Assembly (NCBI GenBank): GCA_036489975.1
Contig: DASXES010000059.1
Coordinates: 59,521 to 123,520, forward strand
DNA: 64,000 nt
Reading direction: 5' to 3'
DNA from: Roseiarcus sp036489975
Lineage (GTDB): Bacteria > Pseudomonadota > Alphaproteobacteria > Rhizobiales > Beijerinckiaceae
How positions within the stretch are numbered: the stretch's first letter is position 1; each line of letters starts with the position of its first letter. A program made the position numbers and the translations under genes. The notes under the pieces are model-generated. The model saw nothing but the letters and a program-made list of their open reading frames with translations, had not been told where the DNA came from and did not search any database. Below are positions 7,027 to 15,286 of this stretch, piece after piece.

Positions 7027-9909
7027 ATGGCCAACAAAATGATCATCGACGCCTCCCATCCGGAAGAAACCCGGGTGGTGGTGTTAAGAGGCAATCGAGT
7101 CGAGGAATTTGACTTCGAGTCGGCAAGCAAGAGGCCGCTGCGCGGGAATATCTATCTTGCCAAGGTCACCCGTGTAGAGCCGTCGCTCCAGGCCGCTTTC
7201 ATCGACTATGGCGGCAATCGCCACGGCTTTCTGGCGTTCTCCGAGATTCATCCGGACTATTACCAAATTCCGGTCGCCGACCGCCAGGCGCTTCTTGAGG
7301 AGGAAGCCCTGTCTCAGCGGGAGGAGGACGAGGACGCGAACGGCGAAAGGCGCAGCCGGCGCCACCGGCGCCCGCGTCGGGCTGAGATCGAGGCGCGCGC
7401 CGACGGACTGGAGACAGTTTCGGGACCGGCGTTCGTGGGTGAGTTTGGCGAGGGCGAATCTGTTCGGACCCCGCCTTCTGCGAACTCCGAGGACGTTGCC
7501 TTCGATATCGAGCCGGGGATCGCCGAGTCCTCGCCAGCGGCCGCCTCGGAGGAGACAGACCCGGTTGAGGCCGTCGACCCGCGGGCCGATGAGCCCGTCG
7601 AGGATCGAAACGATGAAGCGCCGGCGGACGGTGCGGAGTCCTCCGATTCCGCGGTGGCGAAGGCGGCGCCTGGAGCTCCATTCGCCGCGGTGACGGCCAC
7701 GGAACATTTCGACGCCGCCGCTCCGAGGGACCCGGAGCGCCAGGAGCACGCGCTCGACGAAGACGCCCACGAGGTCACGACGCTCGAGGGCGGCTCGGAA
7801 GAGCGTGTAAGCGACAAGCAACGCGCGGAGGAGGACGGCGAGTCGGTCGAGCAGATCGGCGGCGACGCGATGGAAGAGATTCCGCGCCGTCCGCAGCGCC
7901 TGCGCCGCCAGTACAAGATTCAGGAGGTCATCAAGCGCCGGCAGGTTCTGCTGGTGCAGGTGGTCAAGGAGGAGCGCGGCAACAAGGGAGCTGCGCTCAC
8001 GACCTACCTCTCGCTCGCCGGGCGCTACTCGGTCTTGATGCCCAACACAGCGCGGGGCGGCGGTATTTCGCGCAAGATCACCAACGCCCAGGACCGGGGC
8101 CGGTTGAAGGCGATCGCCGAGGAACTGGACGTCCCGGAAGGCATGGGGGTGATCCTCCGCACTGCCGGCGCCTCGCGCACCAAGCCCGAGGTCAAGCGCG
8201 ATTTCGAATATCTGCTGAGGATGTGGGAAACCGTGCGCGAGACGACGCTCGCATCGAGCGCGCCGACCCTCGTCTATGAAGAAGGCTCCCTCATCAAGCG
8301 GGCGATCCGCGATCTCTACAGCAAGGAGGTCGAGGAGATCGTTGTCGCGGGCGAGACCGGCTATCGCGAAGCCCGAGAGTTCATGCGGCTTTTGATGCCG
8401 AGCCATGTCAACACCGTGCAGCTCTATCGCGAGACCGCGCCGGTGTTCGCCAAGGCGGGCGTCGAATCTCAACTCGACGCGATGTTCTCCAACCAGGTGA
8501 CGCTGAAGTCGGGCGGCTACATTGTCATCAACCAGACCGAGGCGCTGGTCGCGATCGACGTCAATTCGGGACGATCGACGCGCGAGCACAATATCGAAGA
8601 CACCGCGCTGCGCACCAATGTCGAGGCGGCCGATGAGATCGCGCGTCAGCTGCGACTGCGCGACCTCGCCGGCCTCATCGTGGTCGACTTTATCGACATG
8701 GAGGAATCACGCAATAATCGCTCGGTCGAGAGGCGCATCAAGGATGCACTGAAGAATGATCGCGCGCGCATCCAGGTCGGCCGCATCTCGCACTTCGGCC
8801 TGCTTGAAATGTCGCGTCAGCGCATCCGCACCGGCGTTCTCGAAGGCTCGACGGTCGTCTGCGCCCACTGCCAGGGCGCCGGCGTCGTACGCTCGACCGC
8901 TTCGATCGCGCTGCATGTGCTGCGTGTGCTCGAGGACGCCCTGATCAAGAGCTCGACCCACGACCTCATCGTGCGCGCACGCACGCCCGTGGCGCTCTAT
9001 ATTCTCAACCAGAAGCGGATCAATCTGCGCGACCTCGAGCGCCGGTTCGGCGTCATGATCGTGGTCGAGGCGGACGACGCTCTGACGGGCGCCAACTACC
9101 ATGCGATCGAACGCGGCGAGCCGGCGACTGGCGTCAAGAGCGAAGCAGAGCCGGTGAATGCGCCGGCGGAAGACATCGCGCCGATCATCGAGGAAGCGGC
9201 GATGGTCGAGGCAGACGATGAAGAGGCCCTCGAAGGGCCAGGCGAGGAGAATGAGGAGGCCGCGCGCGAGAGCGACCGCGGCGCTTCTCAGGAAGACGCC
9301 GACGCCGGCCGGCGCCGACGCCGACGCCGACGCCGTCGTGGCGGAGAGCGCTCGCACGGAGACAGCGTCTCGCAGGACGCGCCGCAGCCGACGGATGATG
9401 GGTTGGCGGTCGTCGCCGAAATCGGCGGCGACCTGGTGGCGCCGAGCAGCGAGGGCGACGCCTTCGACCGCAGAAGTCCGCGCAGCGAAGAGGAGCATCG
9501 CCGACGACCGAGAGGCTCACGCGGGGAGCGAAGCCGGTTCCGGCGGCGTGATGGAGAAGGCGCGCCAGAGACAGGCGGGCCCGGGTTCGATTCGCCTCCG
9601 TCGCTCGCGCTCGAGGAGGGATTCGCTGCATCCGAGGCGGATTACTCCCCCGCCCCGCCTGCTGGCGATACCGTCTCCCACGAAGGGACGTTGGCCGAGC
9701 CGGCGCCCGTGGCTGCCGAGCGGGAGGCTGAGGCCGGAGACGTGGCTCCGAGCGGCGCCAGAGCAGAGCCGAATCTCGAGCCCCCCGCGCCGGCGGAGGC
9801 CGAACCGGCCCGCGCCGAGACGCCGGAGTCTCCGCCAGCGGCCGAGCCGCCACGGCCCCGCCGCAGCGGCTGGTGGCAGCGGGCGCGGGCGACCGTCATT
9901 GGAAGCTAG
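7027..9909 (+). CDS. rne: Ribonuclease E
   Basis: Endoribonuclease that starts bulk mRNA decay and processes rRNA and tRNA, and scaffolds the degradosome. Of 960 residues, about 1-90 begin the S1 RNA-binding domain, which is interrupted by a roughly 190-residue, Glu/Asp/Ala-rich low-complexity insertion (about 95-290), typical of alphaproteobacterial RNase E. The catalytic domain follows, with Mg2+ ligands Asp511 (VAIDVNSG) and Asp554 (VVDFIDME), spaced 43 as in E. coli, and the Zn-link CAHC at 612-615. The C-terminal third (from about 700) is disordered, acidic then Arg-rich (an Arg10 run encoded by GCCGAC-type repeats near 9312-9336), and should bind RNA and partners. The start is supported by GAGAGAG upstream of ATG. 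Confidence 0.97.
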   Translation: MANKMIIDASHPEETRVVVLRGNRVEEFDFESASKRPLRGNIYLAKVTRVEPSLQAAFIDYGGNRHGFLAFSEIHPDYYQIPVADRQALLEEEALSQREEDEDANGERRSRRHRRPRRAEIEARADGLETVSGPAFVGEFGEGESVRTPPSANSEDVAFDIEPGIAESSPAAASEETDPVEAVDPRADEPVEDRNDEAPADGAESSDSAVAKAAPGAPFAAVTATEHFDAAAPRDPERQEHALDEDAHEVTTLEGGSEERVSDKQRAEEDGESVEQIGGDAMEEIPRRPQRLRRQYKIQEVIKRRQVLLVQVVKEERGNKGAALTTYLSLAGRYSVLMPNTARGGGISRKITNAQDRGRLKAIAEELDVPEGMGVILRTAGASRTKPEVKRDFEYLLRMWETVRETTLASSAPTLVYEEGSLIKRAIRDLYSKEVEEIVVAGETGYREAREFMRLLMPSHVNTVQLYRETAPVFAKAGVESQLDAMFSNQVTLKSGGYIVINQTEALVAIDVNSGRSTREHNIEDTALRTNVEAADEIARQLRLRDLAGLIVVDFIDMEESRNNRSVERRIKDALKNDRARIQVGRISHFGLLEMSRQRIRTGVLEGSTVVCAHCQGAGVVRSTASIALHVLRVLEDALIKSSTHDLIVRARTPVALYILNQKRINLRDLERRFGVMIVVEADDALTGANYHAIERGEPATGVKSEAEPVNAPAEDIAPIIEEAAMVEADDEEALEGPGEENEEAARESDRGASQEDADAGRRRRRRRRRRGGERSHGDSVSQDAPQPTDDGLAVVAEIGGDLVAPSSEGDAFDRRSPRSEEEHRRRPRGSRGERSRFRRRDGEGAPETGGPGFDSPPSLALEEGFAASEADYSPAPPAGDTVSHEGTLAEPAPVAAEREAEAGDVAPSGARAEPNLEPPAPAEAEPARAETPESPPAAEPPRPRRSGWWQRARATVIGS

Positions 9910-9955
9910 CGGGTCCTTCCCCTATGGCCGAGCGCGACCGGCCGCGGGACCTGAG

Positions 9956-9983
9956 GGCGGCGAGCGAAACCCATCTCGCCGCC
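9956..9983. terminator. Strong hairpin between convergent rne and the AraD1-like gene
   Basis: GGCGGCGAG (9956-9964) pairs perfectly with CTCGCCGCC (9975-9983) around a 10-nt loop. There is no T-tract on either side, so it may be a transcript-end stabiliser or a Rho-assisted terminator rather than a classical intrinsic one. Confidence 0.45.
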
Positions 9984-10031
9984 GTCAAGCCGCTCTGCCG
10001 TTTGGACGGGAATGATAAGACGGCCGCCTAG

Positions 10032-11018
10032 CTAGAGAGCTCGTAATCGCGCCTTCGCTGGCTTTTCGGTCCAGAGCCGATTGCGAAGCGGCAGCCCAAA
10101 GGCCTCCGACTCGATCTCGAATATGTCGCCCTTCTCGGTCTTCACCCCATCGCTGAACGACAGCGTCGCTGTGCCGAAGAAATGGACGTGAACGTCGCCC
10201 GGACGCCGGAAGAGGGCGTACTTGAAGTGATGCGCCTCGAGATTGGCGATCGTATGGGCCATGTTCTGCTCCCCCGACAGGAAGGGCTTCTCCCAGACGA
10301 CCTCCTTCGCACGCCGGATGCGCGACGTTCCGTGGATGTCAGGCGGCAGGTCGCCGACCAGCAATTCCGGACCGACGCTCGCGGGCCTGAGCTTGGAGTG
10401 GGCGAGGTAGAGATAGTTCTGCCGTTCGGTGATATGGTCGGAAAACTCGTTGCCGAGCGCAAACCCGATCCGAACGGGGGCGCCGGAATCGTCGATCAGG
10501 TAGATCCCGACGATTTCGGGTTCCTCGCCCCCATCGAGGGCGAACGCCGGACTGGACAGGTCGCCCTCCGGCGCTGCGAGGCTTGAACCGTCGCCCTTAT
10601 AGAACCATTCGGGCTGCGCGCCGGTCACGCCCCTGCCCGGCTTGCCCCCGTCAAGGCCCAGCTTGAACATGCGCATCGAGTCGGTGAGCGTGGCCGGATC
10701 GGCCAGATCCTTGTGCATCTTGTCGCGGCCCTCGGCCGAACCCAGGTGCGTGAGACCCGTTCCGGTCACGATCACATGCGCGGGATCCTTGTGATCGATC
10801 GGCGTGAGAACGCGCTTTTCTTTCAGCGCCCGAGCGAGATCAACCGGTTTGCCGACTCCCCGGTCGGCGATGAGCTTGCGGAGCGAAACGCCCTCGGCGA
10901 TCGCCTGGCGCGCAACATCCAGCATCGTGCGCGCGCCTTTGACCAAGCGGCTCTCGCCGCGAGCGGTGACGGCGAGCGCCCGCTTTCCGTTCTCGTCGAT
11001 GAATTGCGCCAGTCTCAT
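10032..11018 (-). CDS. AraD1/GguC-like fumarylacetoacetate-hydrolase-fold protein
   Basis: 328-residue member of the FAH superfamily, resembling the AraD1/GguC branch whose members dehydrate 2-keto-3-deoxy-pentonates in non-phosphorylative sugar pathways. The core motifs of the fold are visible: GTGLTHLGSAEGRDKMH in the first half, EPEIVGIYLIDDSG with the metal-binding Glu region, FALGNEFSDH and a C-terminal GDVHVHFFGTATLSF. It is last in the operon gntR-uxaA-HAD-this gene, starting 3 bases after the HAD stop. Together with the XylX-like protein at 14057 it gives the locus two candidate 2-keto-3-deoxy acid dehydratases. Substrate is not determined by sequence. Confidence 0.8.
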   Translation of the reverse strand: MRLAQFIDENGKRALAVTARGESRLVKGARTMLDVARQAIAEGVSLRKLIADRGVGKPVDLARALKEKRVLTPIDHKDPAHVIVTGTGLTHLGSAEGRDKMHKDLADPATLTDSMRMFKLGLDGGKPGRGVTGAQPEWFYKGDGSSLAAPEGDLSSPAFALDGGEEPEIVGIYLIDDSGAPVRIGFALGNEFSDHITERQNYLYLAHSKLRPASVGPELLVGDLPPDIHGTSRIRRAKEVVWEKPFLSGEQNMAHTIANLEAHHFKYALFRRPGDVHVHFFGTATLSFSDGVKTEKGDIFEIESEAFGLPLRNRLWTEKPAKARLRAL

Positions 11019-11021
11019 GGC

Positions 11022-11699
11022 TCAGGCCCCTTCTTCCGCGCCCGAACTCAGGCGCGCCTCAATCAGCTCGAAGATGCGTGAATCGGTGAAATTGCGGGCC
11101 GCGAATGTCGCACCCGCTTCGATCAGGGTTTTCGAACCGAGCGTGGTCGTCATGCCCACCACGGCGAGCCCGGCCGCGGCGGCGGAGCGGACGCCGGACA
11201 GAGAATCTTCGAAGGCGATCGAATCCGAGGCGGACGCGCCGGTGCGCTCGAGCGCCATCAGATAGGGCAAAGGGTCGGGCTTCGAGCGCGCAAGTTCTGA
11301 GCCGATCACCACGATCGGCAAGCGCGGCCCAATCCCCAGCGCGCTGAGAACCTTCTCGGCGTTGGCGCGCGGCGCATTGGTGACCACCGCGCGTTTGAGG
11401 CCGCGCCGGTCGGCGAAGTCAAGCAATGCGAGAGCGCCGAGGATAGGCTCGAGCGCGCCCAGATTATCCCGGTAGTCCGCTTCCTTGGCGTCCAGGATCG
11501 CCGCCTGCTCGGGAAGCGACAAGTGCGCGAGGTAGCGGCTCGCAATCATGTCGTTGGACGCGCCCATGATCTTCGCGGCGTACTCGGCATGATCAAGTTC
11601 GATCCCGTGCGGCGCGAAGACCCGCTGGAAGGCGACAAGGTGCTCAGGATCGCTATCGACCAGCGTTCCGTCGAGATCGAACAGAAGGGCGGTTTTCAT
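11022..11699 (-). CDS. HAD-superfamily hydrolase (phosphoglycolate phosphatase / beta-phosphoglucomutase-like)
   Basis: 225-residue haloacid-dehalogenase-type phosphatase. The start is ATG at 11699, because the protein then begins MKTALLFDLDGTLVDSD with motif I DxDGTLxDS at residues 8-16; the longer open frame upstream is low-quality sequence. Motif II lies in AVVTNAPR (Thr), motif III in the KPDP loop and motif IV in FEDSLSGVRSA. The cap domain between motifs I and II has the C1 helical type. It sits between the UxaA-family dehydratase and the AraD1-like gene, so it may clear a phosphorylated sugar by-product. Exact substrate is unknown. Confidence 0.85.
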   Translation of the reverse strand: MKTALLFDLDGTLVDSDPEHLVAFQRVFAPHGIELDHAEYAAKIMGASNDMIASRYLAHLSLPEQAAILDAKEADYRDNLGALEPILGALALLDFADRRGLKRAVVTNAPRANAEKVLSALGIGPRLPIVVIGSELARSKPDPLPYLMALERTGASASDSIAFEDSLSGVRSAAAAGLAVVGMTTTLGSKTLIEAGATFAARNFTDSRIFELIEARLSSGAEEGA

Positions 11700-11727
11700 G
11701 CGCGAGGCGACAATCAAAGGCCTATCG

Positions 11728-13248
11728 TCACATCGTAGCCCCGATCTGCCAGGGCGTGAATTCCGCGTCGCCATAGCCCAAGAGCTCGGACTTCGTGCGT
11801 TCGCCCGAAGCAACCGCGAGGATCTTGTCGAAAATCTCCTGGCCCTTGTCGGCGATCGAGACGCCGTCGACAACATCGCCGCAATTGATGTCCATGTCCT
11901 CGATCATCCTGCGGTACGTGTCATTGTTGGTGGCGAGTTTGACCGATGGCGTCGGCTTGCAACCGTAAGCGGAGCCGCGTCCGGTCGTGAAGGCGAGCAC
12001 GTTGGCGCCGCCGGCGACCTGACCGGTCGCCGACACAGGATCGTAGCCCGGCGTATCCATGAACACAAAGCCCTTGGCGGTGACCGGCTCGGCGTATCTA
12101 TAGACCTCGTTGAGCGCCGTCGTGCCGCCCTTCGCCGCCGCGCCCAGGGATTTCTCGAGAATGGTCGTGAGGCCCCCCGCCTTGTTTCCGGGCGAGGGAT
12201 TGTTGTTCATCTCTCCGCCGTTGCGCGCGCAATAGTCCTCCCACCAACGGATGCGCTCAACCAGCTTGTGGCCGATTTCCGGTGTCGCGGCGCGCCGGGT
12301 CAGCAAATGCTCCGCCCCGTAAATCTCCGGCGTCTCGGAAAGAATCGCCGTGCCGCCGTTGCGCACCAGAATATCGGCCGCCGCGCCAAGGGCGGGATTG
12401 GCGGTGATGCCGGAATAGCCGTCCGAACCGCCGCACTGGAGCGCGAGCGTGAGCTCGCTCGCGGGCGCTGGCGTTCGCTCGACGCGGTTCAGCGCGGGCA
12501 GCATGGCGCGGATGCGCTCGACGCCGGCCGCGACCGTCTTGCGCGTGCCCCCCGTCGCTTGAATCGTCAGGCTGCGGAACGACTCGCCTTCGACGATCCC
12601 GTATTCCTCCTTCATGCGGCCGATCTGAAACACTTCGCAGCCGAGCCCCACCATGAGGGTCGCGCCGATATTGGGGTTTCCAGCGTAGCCCCATTGGGTG
12701 CGCATGAGAGCGTCGAACCCCTCGCCCTTGGCGGCGATGCCGCAACCCGTGCCATGCACGAGCGCGATGACGCCGTCGACATTTGGGTAGTCGGCCAGAA
12801 TTTCCGAGCGCTCGATCTCCTTCGCGATCAGCCGGGCGACCGTCGCCGAGCAGTTCACCGAGGTCAGGACGGCGAGATAATTGCGGGTGCCGACCTTGCC
12901 GTTCCCGCGCCGATAGCCCTCAAAGGTCGGCTGCTCGTCGACCGGCACGATGTTCTCGAGGCGCGCGTCCTCGCCAAAATGATAATCGCGCGCGAATTCA
13001 TGAACCGCGCAATTGTGCTCGTGCACCCACTCGCCGGGCGCAATCGCGCGGGAGGCGAACCCTATGATCTGTCCGAACTTGCGAATCGGCGCGCCCTCTT
13101 CGACCGCTACGGCCGCCATCTTGTGGCCCTTGGGCACGCGCGCGAGCGCGCGGACGCCAGCCGCGGGTTCAGCGCCGGCAGGGATGTCGTCGATGCCGAT
13201 GATCACGTTGTCGGAGGGATCGAGGCGAAGAGCGCGAGGAGTCGTCAT
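11728..13248 (-). CDS. UxaA/GarD-family sugar-acid dehydratase
   Basis: 506-residue dehydratase of the altronate/galactarate dehydratase family, which removes water from an aldonate or aldarate to give a 2-keto-3-deoxy acid, usually with Fe2+ or another divalent metal. An N-terminal SAF-like domain (about 1-100, ending near VHEHNCAVHEFARDY) is followed by the catalytic domain, with RGNGKVGTRNYL, the Cys/His-containing VHGTGCGIA, GLGCEV, and LQCGGSDGYSG, all diagnostic of the family. The sum of both domains in one chain is the usual full-length form. It follows gntR by 18 bases. UxaA-family members are known to act on D-altronate, D-arabinonate, L-fuconate and related acids; the neighbours favour a pentonate or deoxy-hexonate. 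Confidence 0.9.
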   Translation of the reverse strand: MTTPRALRLDPSDNVIIGIDDIPAGAEPAAGVRALARVPKGHKMAAVAVEEGAPIRKFGQIIGFASRAIAPGEWVHEHNCAVHEFARDYHFGEDARLENIVPVDEQPTFEGYRRGNGKVGTRNYLAVLTSVNCSATVARLIAKEIERSEILADYPNVDGVIALVHGTGCGIAAKGEGFDALMRTQWGYAGNPNIGATLMVGLGCEVFQIGRMKEEYGIVEGESFRSLTIQATGGTRKTVAAGVERIRAMLPALNRVERTPAPASELTLALQCGGSDGYSGITANPALGAAADILVRNGGTAILSETPEIYGAEHLLTRRAATPEIGHKLVERIRWWEDYCARNGGEMNNNPSPGNKAGGLTTILEKSLGAAAKGGTTALNEVYRYAEPVTAKGFVFMDTPGYDPVSATGQVAGGANVLAFTTGRGSAYGCKPTPSVKLATNNDTYRRMIEDMDINCGDVVDGVSIADKGQEIFDKILAVASGERTKSELLGYGDAEFTPWQIGATM

Positions 13249-13266
13249 GATTGTCGTCTGCCTGGC

Positions 13267-13950
13267 CTAGGGTGAAAAAAGATCAGGCTGCTGCTTTGCG
13301 AGAGCTTCAAGCCGCGCGCCGGTAATGGTGAGGTGGCGTTTCATCGCCTCGCGCGCCGCGACGGGATCCTCGGCTTCGATCGCAGCGGCGATCGCCGAGT
13401 GCTCCTGGAGCGACGCGCGCAGCTGCCCCGTGGTAGACATAGTCAGCCGACGCGTTCTTTCCAGGTGGGCGCGCAGCGACTCGAGGACGTCGTCGGCCCG
13501 CGCCATGCCCAGGCGATCGGTCAGTATGCGATGGAACGCCACGTCGAGCGCGTAGAACTTGGTCCGATCCTCTGCGGCGACCGCGGCGGCTTCCTGCTTG
13601 AGATTGACGGCGAGCGCGTCCCTGTCGGCGCGCGTCATCCGGCGGGCCGCCTCGGCGGCAATCTCTCCCTCGAGCGCGCCGCGGATGAACAATCGCTCCC
13701 TCACGTCGTTGAGCGAGATCCGCGTGACGAACGAACCATGCTGGGGCTCGACGTCCACGAGGCGATCATAGGCAAGGCGGCTGACGGCGGCGGAAACGGG
13801 AAAGCGCGAAACCCGAAGCTTTTCGCACAGCCCTGCCTTGTCGATCAGGCTGCCGGGCTCGAGCGCGCCGGAGAGAATCGCCTCCTTCAGTTCGCCGTAC
13901 ACCGCGTCCGCCTTCGAATGGGCGCTCTTCGCCAAATTCCTCCCCGCCAA
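13267..13950 (-). CDS. GntR-family transcriptional regulator (FadR subfamily)
   Basis: 227-residue regulator with an N-terminal winged helix (about 15-80; LKEAILSGALEPGSLIDKAG, LRVSRFPVSAAVSRL) and a C-terminal all-helical FCD ligand domain (about 90-215) containing the metal-binding Asp and His residues (for example ALDVAFHRIL). It is first in the operon with the dehydratase and is divergent from the XylX-like gene 14057-15235, 106 bases away, so it very likely controls both arms in response to a sugar acid or keto-deoxy acid. Confidence 0.9.
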   Translation of the reverse strand: MAGRNLAKSAHSKADAVYGELKEAILSGALEPGSLIDKAGLCEKLRVSRFPVSAAVSRLAYDRLVDVEPQHGSFVTRISLNDVRERLFIRGALEGEIAAEAARRMTRADRDALAVNLKQEAAAVAAEDRTKFYALDVAFHRILTDRLGMARADDVLESLRAHLERTRRLTMSTTGQLRASLQEHSAIAAAIEAEDPVAAREAMKRHLTITGARLEALAKQQPDLFSP

Positions 13951-14056
13951 TTGAAGCCGAGCGAAACGCTTCGCCTGGCCCCGCTGACATGTTAGACGCT
14001 AGAGAGACCGCGCGGCCCCGTCAATCCTTCCGAGACGCCGCGCCGTGGGAGGACCA
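13951..14056. promoter_or_regulatory. Divergent control region of the sugar-acid locus
   Basis: The 106 bases between the two start codons must hold both promoters. ATGTTAGACGC at 13989-13999 has the GT-N3-AC core of FadR-type operators and is the only candidate I found, but it does not match the full TNGTNNNACNA consensus. A GGGAGGA ribosome site (14047-14053) precedes ATG 14057. Confidence 0.3.
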
Positions 14057-15235
14057 ATGGCGACGCTCACTTTGACTGAGGCGATCACGCTGCCTGACGA
14101 CGGCTTCGCCGGCGCTCTGGCGGCGCGCGTCTGGCTGCCTGATGTCAACGGGCCTTCGGTCGTCGCGGTCAGGGAGGATGGCGTCTTCGACATCAGCGCG
14201 GCGTTCGCAACGATGCGCGATCTTTGCGAATCGCCGTCGCCGGCTGAGGCGCTGCGGGCGGCGGAAGGTCCACGCGTTGGGGCGCTCAAGGATATTCTCG
14301 CTTCGACCCCGCGCGGCGGCCGCGCCTCCGCGGGGCCGCGGCTGCTTGCCCCCATCGACCTTCAGGCGATCAAGGCGGCCGGCGTCACCTTCGCCCAATC
14401 GCTGCTCGAGCGGGTGATCGAGGAGCGCGCGCGCGGCAGCCGCGAAGGCGCGGCCAAGGCGCGCGAGGAGATCGTGGCCGTGCTTGGCGATGACCTGAGC
14501 AGCCTCAAGCCGGGCTCGCCCGCGGCGATGCGGCTCAAGACCGCGCTGGTCGAGGCGGGCGCCTGGTCACAATATCTTGAAGTCGGCATCGGCCCCGACG
14601 CGGAAGTGTTCACCAAGAGCCAGCCGATGTCGGCGGTCGGAACCGGCGACGACGCCGGATTCCATAGCCACTCTATATGGAACAATCCCGAGCCGGAGGT
14701 CGCGATCGCGGTTGCATCGAGTGGCGCTATCGTTGGAGCGACGCTCGCCAACGACGTCAATCTGCGCGATTTCGAAGGGCGGTCGGCGCTGCTCCTTGGC
14801 AAGGCGAAGGACCAGAACGCCAGTTGCGCGATCGGCCCTTTCTTGCGCTTCTTCGACGAGACGTTCACCCTCGACGACGTGAGGCGGGCGACGATCTCTC
14901 TCGTGGTCGAGGGCGAGGACAATTTCCGCCTCGAAGGCGGCTCCTCGATGGCCCGGATCAGCCGGGATCCCACCGATATCGCCGCGCAAACGATCGGCGC
15001 GAACCACGCCTATCCGGACGGCTTCGTTCTCCTTTTGGGGACGATGTTCGCGCCGGTGGCCGATCGCGGCGCGCCCGGCATGGGTTTCACGCACAAGAGG
15101 GGCGATATCGTCACGATCAGCACGGAGAAGCTCGGCCGTCTCGTCAATCGCATGCGGCCGTGCGAAGAATGCGAGCGTTGGTCGTTCGGCGCCGGCGCGC
15201 TCATGCGCAATCTCAGCCAACGGGGCTTGATTTAA
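14057..15235 (+). CDS. XylX-like FAH-family 2-keto-3-deoxy-sugar-acid dehydratase
   Basis: 392-residue fumarylacetoacetate-hydrolase-family protein. The ATG at 14057 is preferred over 14045 because GGGAGGA lies 4 bases upstream of it. The family core is clear: HSHSIWNNPEPEVAIAV with the metal-ligand Glu residues, VGATLANDVNLRDFEGRS, LLGKAKDQNASCAIGPF and DGFVLLLGTMFAP. Caulobacter XylX, which converts 2-keto-3-deoxy-D-xylonate to 2-oxoglutarate semialdehyde, belongs to this group. The next gene encodes a matching semialdehyde dehydrogenase, as XylA does in that pathway. No xylose dehydrogenase or XylD-type dehydratase is present in the window, so the true substrate probably comes from the UxaA-type enzyme. 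Confidence 0.82.
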   Translation: MATLTLTEAITLPDDGFAGALAARVWLPDVNGPSVVAVREDGVFDISAAFATMRDLCESPSPAEALRAAEGPRVGALKDILASTPRGGRASAGPRLLAPIDLQAIKAAGVTFAQSLLERVIEERARGSREGAAKAREEIVAVLGDDLSSLKPGSPAAMRLKTALVEAGAWSQYLEVGIGPDAEVFTKSQPMSAVGTGDDAGFHSHSIWNNPEPEVAIAVASSGAIVGATLANDVNLRDFEGRSALLLGKAKDQNASCAIGPFLRFFDETFTLDDVRRATISLVVEGEDNFRLEGGSSMARISRDPTDIAAQTIGANHAYPDGFVLLLGTMFAPVADRGAPGMGFTHKRGDIVTISTEKLGRLVNRMRPCEECERWSFGAGALMRNLSQRGLI

Positions 15236-15286
15236 GCGCCTTCGCTGCTGAAATCTGGGTGACAACTTAGGGAGACGGGACAAGCC

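Noticed and set aside
7084..8589. 501-codon minus-strand frame across rne
   Set aside because: Antisense to the RNase E S1 and catalytic region, where the plus strand has all catalytic residues.
9312..9336. GCCGAC hexamer repeat as a possible regulatory or variable element
   Set aside because: It encodes the Arg-rich RNA-binding stretch of RNase E; nothing beyond codon-level repetition is seen.
11698..13275. 525-codon plus-strand frame
   Set aside because: Antisense to the UxaA-family dehydratase; Arg/Val-rich shadow without a ribosome site.
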